Positions 13,413-23,011 of a stretch of 64,000 nucleotides of DNA are shown piece after piece. Position 1 is the first letter of the stretch; every line of letters starts with the position of its first letter. A model generated the notes under the pieces. The model saw only the letters and a program-made list of their open reading frames with translations, ran no database searches and was not told the origin of the DNA. The position numbers were made by a program, and so were the translations under genes. The DNA comes from Embiotoca jacksoni (taxonomy: Eukaryota; Chordata; Actinopteri; Embiotocidae): positions 110,001-174,000 of the forward strand of contig JAKOON010000059.1 in NCBI GenBank assembly GCA_022577435.1, in the 5' to 3' direction.

Positions 13413-13489
13413 GCAGCAGACGACGACAGTGCGGAGGATCTATGCAGCCTCGCAGTGCAGGACTGAAGCCTTGGCCTCATAACTCTGCT

Positions 13490-13554
<65 letters not shown>

Positions 13555-13652
13555 TTCCCGGGTGGGAGTTTGGAGGATGAGGCCTTGGCCCGGATCAGCC
13601 TCCTGTGTGGTGGGAGCAGGTGTTTGATTTATGAGTCTGGATGTTCTCAGGT

Positions 13653-13738
<86 letters not shown>
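13368..13738. repeat. Cluster of three (CA)n microsatellites
   Basis: Arrays at 13368-13408, 13491-13552 and 13655-13738, all with CA on the + strand. Confidence 0.95.
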
Positions 13739-13741
<3 letters not shown>

Positions 13742-14902
13742 GTGACTGTTGACTCATGAAGAGGTTTCTGATCTCAGATCGGAAGAGGAGAATGACGATG
13801 GAGAGGAATGACTGAGGGAGAAAGAGGAAGATGAGGAGAAGATGTGACGAGAGGAAATGTGTGTTTGAGGCGTTCAGGTACCGACGGGAGGGTCGGTAAG
13901 GGCGATTTATCGTCACTACTGGCACGATAGTGATGCGGTCACGTAACTATCACTGAAGAATTAATGACGTTAAAACACCCTCGAGGGATATTTGTAGTGA
14001 TGAGCAGGATGTGATGTCATGGTGATCTGAGCACGTTCCAAATGTGGGAACTACTTTGTTGTATAATACATACTTGACAATAATAATAATAATAATAATA
14101 ATAATATTAATGATACATAATACACACTTTCGCTGAACTGAACTTGTTAGTTAACTGGAAATTAATACAAAACAAAAGGACTTGTCTCTTTATAACAGTA
14201 AACACGGACAGCTCTGATTTCATTAAGTGAACTTGAGTTTCACTGAAGTGTGAAATCACCGCTGAGACATTTATGGTTTCGCTGCTGAGCGCGTCTCGTC
14301 TGCCGTCAGTGTTTCATTCAGCTTCAACGTGCTGCTGCTGTTTGACTCGACGGGATTTAATTAAGTGTAATTTTCTGACACAAAGCAAGTTGAGAAAATG
14401 TCTCATCCCCACCGTCCCCGTCTCCACTCAGAGCCTCAACTGGACCGCCTGGTTTTTCTGGATCTTTTTATGTCTTTTCATCTTTTTCTTTTGTTTTTGT
14501 TTTGAGTCATTTCTTTTTTCCTCCGGAGGAACTGCGGCCTTTTCTTCTGATCTTTTGTACTTATTCATTTTTTTTCCTGCAGCGTCCTCACAGTTTATGT
14601 TTCTGCTCTGAACTTTGACGTTAACACGGAACATATTCGGTCCAGTTTGAGTTTCTCCGTCTTCGTGCAACGAGTCAATTTTGAAATAGAAATTCCAAAT
14701 GTGGCTCGTTTTTGTTGGTCTCAGATTCTCATGTGATGTTTAGATGCTTTTCTTTTCTTATTAAATGATGATAAATGGAATATTTCTGAGTTTTAGACCG
14801 TCTGTTAAATAAAACAAGACATTTATAGACATTATTTATGGCTGATGGATGTTATTAAAGGTACATTTAGATTTTTTTCTGACATCTAAATATCTAAATT
14901 AC

Positions 14903-14903
<1 letters not shown>

Positions 14904-14979
<76 letters not shown>
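14904..14979. repeat. (GT)n microsatellite
   Basis: 38 perfect dinucleotides. Confidence 0.95.
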
Positions 14980-14981
<2 letters not shown>

Positions 14982-15219
14982 TCTCTGGACCTGAGTGTGT
15001 AATCGGCCGCTGCGTCTGTAAATCAGGAGATAATTACACACAGACTGGGAGCGCAAACACTGAATGAAAAGTGCGGTGTAAATCCTGTCCTGCTTTTCGC
15101 GGACGTAAATCTGGCCGTCGGTGTTGAGCTCCGTCTCTGCAGCTCCACTCATTCAGAACAGTTCTGGCTCCGTCTCAGTAAATATCCACAGAGGCTCATA
15201 AATAAGCAATAACCCCCGA

Positions 15220-15396
<177 letters not shown>

Positions 15397-15758
15397 ACTT
15401 GTTGTCTGTGTTTCTTCACATGAAGTCACCTTGTTGAAACTCGGACTTCCTCGTTAACACTCACTCGTTTTCTGAGACTGCGATTTTAAGATTTCAGTTT
15501 TACCACAAATTCTTGACAAGGTTGAGATTTAAAAACCTGCGGCGGTGAACTTTTGTCTCCCCCTTCTGCCCGATCGCAGTAATTACAAAAACACTGTCGT
15601 CTTCGGCGCTGTGTCTTGTTGTATAAGATGTAAAAATGCTGCATGAAGCAGAGCTGAGTCGTCTACGTAGAGGAGGACTTTAATATCTAACTCTTGTTTT
15701 ACCATTTTATTTCTGAATTTTCCTATAAAATGATCCTCTCCTCCTTGTTTTCCATCAG

Positions 15759-15999
15759 GTAGCGGTTACGTGATGTCACCATGCCTGCAGTAGACCCGCC
15801 CTCCTCAGATCACCATGGCGACGCCATCCCCACCCGAGGGAAGCGTCGCTGTGCCCGGAGACGACGACGTGAGGGACATGGAGCTGCTCCTGGATCTGTC
15901 CCAGTGCCGCTGTTTTTTCAACTCACCTCCACTGACGCTGAGCGGGGAGGAGACGCCGCGAGGGGACGGCAGCTGGAGGCAAGATGGAGACCTGCACGG
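15759..15999 (+). CDS. syne4: Nesprin gene, exon with start codon
   Basis: A pyrimidine-rich tract ending in CATCAG gives an acceptor at 15757-15758; a second AG four bases on (15761-15762) is an alternative. Coding begins at 15815 and the donor is GG|GTGAGTG after 15999. The exon encodes residues 1-61 plus two bases. An out-of-frame ATG at 15781 has a fair context (GTCACCATG) and opens a 116-codon frame across the true start, so it could act as an upstream ORF that lowers translation. The N-terminal 62 residues are acidic and Pro-rich, with no domain I recognise. Confidence 0.75.
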
Positions 16000-17506
16000 G
16001 TGAGTGTCCTCCCTGGACGTCTGAGAACGGGACACCGGACTCGCAACGGTGTGACAACGGTTTGTGTCTCTTCCTGTCTGTCTCACTCTCCAGGCTGGAC
16101 AGGAGGTGGATGCTCTGGCACGAGTTTATGAAAGAACACTCCCGCCTGGACGCTTGGCTGCGATTGGCTGAGCAAGCCGTCAATTCCCAGAGCTCCGCCC
16201 ATGAGACCTACACCGCCGCCAAGGAGGAACTGAGGAAGTTTCAGGTAATATGAAACCACAGACTGGATATAAAAGAGTTTGTAGCTTCAGGTCTGTAAAA
16301 TGGTTCCGATGCAGAAGTGTCTTCAGCTGCAATACCAGCGAGTGCCACTAGAGGTCGGCTCCAAAAAGCCTCCGGCTCCATAGACTCCCATTCAACTTCT
16401 CTCATCAAATCCAAAGTGAATAAAATGTGTCCATCAGTTATCTCGGTGTTGTTAGCTAAAGTCACTCCTTCTTATTAGTTTTCTGGAGGTCCATCTGAAA
16501 ATAATCCCTCATTCATTAGAAAAGAAGATTCAAGAAGACCTGCTTTTGGGGGCGTGTCTGTTTGATTGACAGGGGAGGCTTCTTAACGTTCGCAAAACAA
16601 CGGGTGACGTCACTGATGGTTGATGCTTGTATGAAACAAAAATATTCAAACAATGGTCCCATGGAAAAAATAATCTATTTTACATTTGAAACCTTGCATC
16701 TTATTTATAACGGCATCATGAAAATGAACATTTCACATATTGAATATTCAACATGAGAAACTTTCCACTTCCTTTCCGCTGTGGTCGGATCTGCACAACG
16801 CTTCAAGTGCTGTCCGTGTTTGTGTGTTCAGAGGCTGCGGCGCGAGGCGGCGTCTCGGCTCGTCCAGTTGGACGGTCTGACCCGAAGGAACCGGACGTTA
16901 AGTCGGCTGTTCCGGGACGCCATGCGGGCTCGGCTGCTGGCGTCGGCGAGGGAGTGCGGCCGGCGGTGGGACGACGTGAACGCCAGACTGGAGTCGATCA
17001 CGGGACGACTGCAGGTGCTGATAGTCACGATGAAGCTGTTCACGATATCTGTGGATGTGTGACCTCTTCGGCGGCTTGATTTTCTGGATCTTCATTTTAT
17101 TTGTCTGTTTTTTTGTACTCTTCATCAGTTACTTCCTGTAGTGTAACTGTGATTAGAAGTGAGGTAGTTTGGACGATGTTCTTAAAAACTAAAATACAAC
17201 TCAACATTTAAACTTCTAAGTTTTGACTGAAACCTCCACAGAAGATTTCGTTACTGAACTGAACACTTTGAGCGTCTCTCTGTTGTCTTTCAGCTCTTTG
17301 TCTCGGAGTGGGAGGGGTTTGAAGCACAGAGGGAGGAGCTTGCGCTCTGGTTGGCCGATATGGACGTTCGTCTGAGCGAGGTCGATCACCTGACAGGAAG
17401 CACCTGTGAAAAGCTGAGACGACTGCAGGTGTGTGTTCGTTACGCAGCTACAGTCACGTCTCACCGTCTGTTCACAATTTGCTTTTCATGATTTGTGTTT
17501 TCATCT

Positions 17507-17562
<56 letters not shown>

Positions 17563-20158
17563 TCCTTCCAGCAGTGTGTGTGTGTGAACTCGGGTCGTGT
17601 GAACGTCCTGCTGCAGCGCGGCGAGGCGCTGATTCAGCGCAGCGAGCCGGCGGACGCGCAGCGTGTTGAGAGCCGCCTGCTGGAGCTGCTGCGCCGCTGC
17701 AGCCACGTGCACAACAACATCGCACGGACACACACAAGGCTGCTCAGCATGAGACTGGTACACACACACACACACACACACGCACACACACGATAATATA
17801 AATACACGTGAGGGTTGTGTTGAGGAAACAGGTGAACTCTGTATTCTTCACATCAAAGTCTTTGATGAAGGTCTGACGAAGACTTTGTGAATCTACGGAT
17901 TGACAATAATTAAAATCTAAACTTTTCCAACTTGAGGTGATTCTTTTTTAAACAACATTTACGTATCAAATTGGCAGAATGTTCCTTTAAAAATGTTTAA
18001 TTGAAATCGTTTCTCCAGTCCGTCGTACTTCTAAATGTTTCATCAGCGGGCTGTTTAAAACACAAAGACGTGTTTCCTTCCTCCTTCCTCACATTTCAGT
18101 TGAACTTTAAATGCTTTCGTTGTGGAGATGATAAGTTGACGACGGCTGGAATGAAAATACGTCGTTAAGCAGCTGTAAAGTTACTATACGTTTTTCAGTA
18201 GAATATAGTAATATAAACCAATCTAACCCTTCTTAAAGCAATTCTACTCTTCCTCCTCCTCTTCCTCCTCCTCTTCCTCCTCCTCTTCCTCCAGGTGTTC
18301 GAGGACGACTGGATTCTGTCTCAGGCTACAGACTCCGGTTGTCCCTCAGAGACTCTACTAGAAGAAGAAGGAGCGCTTGATAAACACCACCTGGACCTCC
18401 CTGCGACTTCGAACCACCTCAAAGGTAAAAACCAGCTCGTTTTAATTCGTTAAATCAGCCGAAGAAGAAGAAGAGTAAAAGATGTAAAATATCCAATCTT
18501 TTCTTCCAGACCCCCCCTCACCACTCCACCATCCTCCTCCGCCGTCCTCTCCCACCCACGAGCACCTGGGGCTGGAGTGGGACCCCTCGGTCGATATCGG
18601 ACGCTCCATCTCCCGGGACGACGCCAACTCATCGTATTTCAGCGCCAGCGCAGGTAAGAGGTGATGGGACGTTTAGGGACGTTCAGGGACATTCAGGGAC
18701 GTTCAGGGACGTTCAGGGACCTTCAGGGTGCGGCTGCAGTTTCTCACCATTTTATTTTTAAAAACCTGAAACTGAAAATAAACTTTAGAGGTATGTCACA
18801 TTTCCAAACTCGAGTTTCAAAGTCCTTTACATAGAATAATCCATTAAAAAAATAAAAACAAACATGAAAACAAACCAGCCTTAAAAATACAATGATTGTA
18901 TAAAATTGACATTTTGGTGGAAATGCGACTTTTGTGGTTTTGTTTTTTTTACTTGTGAACATTAAAGCAGAATTCAGGTCCTGCAGGAAGCTGGTCGGCA
19001 TGTCGGTCTCAGATTTGAGCTCTTGTCTTCGTGCCGTGCAGGTCTGGGTCGCCGAGACGGGCTGAAGAGGTGGAGCTACCTCAGTTCCCTCGACTCGTGG
19101 TCTGACATCAGCAATGACGTCATGAGCCAGGAAGCACACTTGGTGAGTTTTTGATAATCAACACGTAATCAAAACTTTATTTTTATTTTATACGACTTAA
19201 GACTTCCAATGGCGACGAAGTACGATGACATTTTTCATGAAAGAACTCACCGAGCGCATTCTTTTGTCAAGTTGTGCGTGCGGTTTTTTTTTCCCAGCAT
19301 GCTGCAGGACTCATTCCTCATGTTACTTGTTAATTTTTACAAAACTATTCTAGTATTTTTTCTGAGCATCAACCAGCAGCGACGTCATCGTTGGTTTGTG
19401 AACGTTATGAATCCTCCAGTTCAGATTCTGTCCGTCACCATCTTTGTTAGTTCGGAGTGGTTTGGAGCAGGAAGTGACCATATTTGGACGAGCTGGGGGA
19501 GGAGCCAGCTGGTGGATCTGACCGATCTGATCGGAAACCTGACGATACTACGTCCCGCCCACCGATAGCTGTAACCTGACTGCACCACAAGCCTGTCAAT
19601 CAAACAGACACGCCCCCAAAAACAGGTCTTCTTGAATCTTCTTTTCTAATGAATGAGGGATTATTTTCAGATGGACCTCCAGAAAACTAATAAGAAGGAG
19701 TGACTTTAGCTAACAACACCGAGATAACTGATGGACACATTTTATTCACTTTGGATTTGATGAGAGAAGTTGAATGGGAGTCTATGGAGCCGGAGGCTTT
19801 TTGGAGCCGACCTCTAGTGGCACTCGCTGGTATTGCAGCTGAAGACACTTCTGGATCAGAACCATTTTGAAGAACTTCTCAGCTCTGACAAGACTTCGGC
19901 TTTCGCTTCAACAAATGTCGACGTTACCACCCATCGACAGGTTCGAAGATGTTTGAACAAAAATGTAAAAACGAATGCTTCCTGACGTTATGAATCTGAC
20001 ATGGATCCTTTATTTTAAGACATAAACATCCGGAGCTGCAGCAGGACGAAGTCTCAACGAAACCATGTGGTGATTTCTCCTAATTTCATTGTTTGCTCTC
20101 CTCTCTACTCTGACCCAGATGCTGCGTCGCCCAGAGGCTTCGACTGCCTCTCTGTCTC

Positions 20159-20216
<58 letters not shown>

Positions 20217-22774
20217 AGTCATTGATGTTCTGGTACAGCAGCTATCTGAAGATGTTCCCGTCGCTGGTTACCGCAGCTCACCTCCTCGTCTCCTGATTTA
20301 TCGACGACAGCTGGAGAATGTGGCGCCTCGATACGTTATCGCATTTCCTTTTTTTTAAGCTTGATTTTGGTGAGACTCAGCAGAGGAGGAGGATGAGGAG
20401 GATGAGGAGGAGGAGGAGCGCTACATGTGAATGTGGAGGGAAACGAGGACGGAGATATTGTCAGAGAAACGTAGAAGTAATCTGAGCATCCTCCTCTGTT
20501 CGCCTGCAGACCCCCCCCTCCCCCCTCCCTGCAGCTCTATCTGTTTCACACTCGTACACCTACGCAGTGTTGCACTGTTGCACTGTCGGTGAACCCCGAA
20601 GCTCGACAAGAAAAGAAAGGAGCCCGGAGACACACGTGATTACAGCTGCAGGATCCCGGGACATCAAAGTTTCGTGTTCTCTCGTGTCATCTCATGGCTT
20701 TCATTTTTTTTTTGCTTTTTTAAAATTTTCATTGGACCGGTGATGTCAGCGCGCCGTCGCCACGGGCTCGGCTCGGAGCCGTCCGCCTGCAGGACTCCAC
20801 GTCGTTGTACTTCATTAAATCTGCGACCGTGTGACCTCGTCTCCGGGAGCTCGTACGCAGCATGAATCCTGAAGGACGCTCAAACGTCGAGCATCCAGAG
20901 ATCTGTGAGCACGGCCTCCACCGCCACATCCACCGGAAGCAGCAACAACAACAACAACAATAACACCAACAACACCAACAATAAAACTACCACCAAAAAC
21001 AACAACACTACCACCAACAACAACACTACCACCAACAACACTACCACCAAAAACAACAACACTACCAACAACAACAAAACAACACTACCACCAACAACAA
21101 CACTACCACCAACAACACTACCACCAAAAACAACAACACTACCACCAACAACAACAAAACAACACTACCACCAACAACAACACTACCACCAAAAACAACA
21201 ACACTACCAACAACAACAAAACAACACTACCACCAACAACAACACTACCACCAACAACACTACCACCAAAAACAACAACACTACCACCAACAACAACAAA
21301 ACAACACTACCACCAACAACAACACTACCACCAAAAACAACAACACTACCACCAACAACAAAACAATGAAACTACCAACAACAACAACAAAACAATGAAA
21401 CTACCACCAACAACAACACTACTAACAACAACAAAACAACAACACTACCACCAACAACAACAAAATAATAAAACTGCCACCAACAAAAACAACAACACTA
21501 CCACCAACAACAACAACAAAACAATAACACTGCCACAACAACACTACCAACAACAACAAAAAACAACAACACTACCAACAATAACAACAACAACAACACT
21601 ACCAACAACAACAATAACACCGCTGGGATCTTGTGATTGTTAAAGATCTATTTATCACTTGTAGAAAATGTTGTTAAAAGGTTCTTGTTTCAAAACAACG
21701 TTGCTCAAAAGTCAAATGCAAACAGGAATGCAGTTGTTCATATGATGATGCTAAGATCCTTCAACATGATTGACAGGCGGGACCTCCTGCAGCTGCTGCG
21801 TGACAGATGTAAATAAACGACCTCTGTGCTCTGCAGCATCCGGAGGTCCGGATCCAGCCCGGCTTCTTCAGGCAGGAGGAGGAGCGGTGGGCGACCTCCA
21901 CTCCTCGCAGACAGGACGGCGAGCCAATCGGCTTCGACGGAGGGCGTGTGAAGGCGTGGCTCGGGGTCCAGAGCTCCGCCCCACCGGAGAGGGGGACTTC
22001 CTGCTCCAGAGCCGTGCAGACGGGCGGGGAGGTGCAGGTGGAGGTGGAGGTGGAGGTGGGTGTAGTGTGAATGATGTTTGGGATTGTTGTCATGTTGCAG
22101 GAAGAAGTTTGAACCAATCAGATGCCTGAATAACAATTTAAACATCTAAAACTGCCTCAAACATTTGTCTGTGCACCTTTAGATCCAAACCGCTGCTCTT
22201 CTCCATGAAAGGTTTTAATATTAATTAGCGAAGTCATCCGCAGGTCACTTTAACTCTGAATATTTACAAGCTCTCTTGGTCTTGACAGTTATGCAAAACA
22301 AAACCACAACTTAAAGGGTCGTTCTGTATTTATTTCAGCATATTTCCCATTAATGTGTCTGGTTTTGTCCTTTAATCTGAAACGATTCGATTTGGTCCTG
22401 ATCTGTTAACTATGATGTAAATAACTCCCTCCAGGAAATCAAATAATTAACGCAAATTCAGGCCGTATTTGCGGGAGCTTGAAAATTTGTAATATTCCCG
22501 CGATTTTTCCACAAAAAAACTTTGTCATCAGAATCTGTACTGAAAATATTAACAACATAAAGTAAAGTCTTTTCAGACAAAAACTCACTTTATTTACACA
22601 AATAATTCCTCATTTACAATTTGAACGTCTCCGATTACGATCACAAAAAAAAACTTCCTTTCGATGGACCGAATAATAAAAAGCATCCTGCTGCTGCAGT
22701 TTGTTCTGCTCCTGTTTTCCTGTGGAGTTCAGCATTAACATTCAGCACATGGCGTCACATGAATATCAGCTGTT

Positions 22775-22848
<74 letters not shown>

Positions 22849-22961
22849 CCTCCTGACCTGACTCTACAAACATTCACGCTCACAAATACACTCACACTGA
22901 CTTGATGACCTTGTGGGCACCAACTTTGTTATCCAAGTATACAAATGCCAGAATAACATTT

Positions 22962-23011
<50 letters not shown>

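Noticed and set aside
20905..21643. Asn/Thr-rich open frames of 154 and 82 codons
   Set aside because: Direct translation of the C/A-only array inside a nesprin intron; absence of G and T removes stop codons.
22068..22145. Reading exon 9 on to a stop as an alternative C terminus
   Set aside because: The frame ends in TGA at 22068 before any membrane helix; splicing into exon 10 keeps the KASH end.
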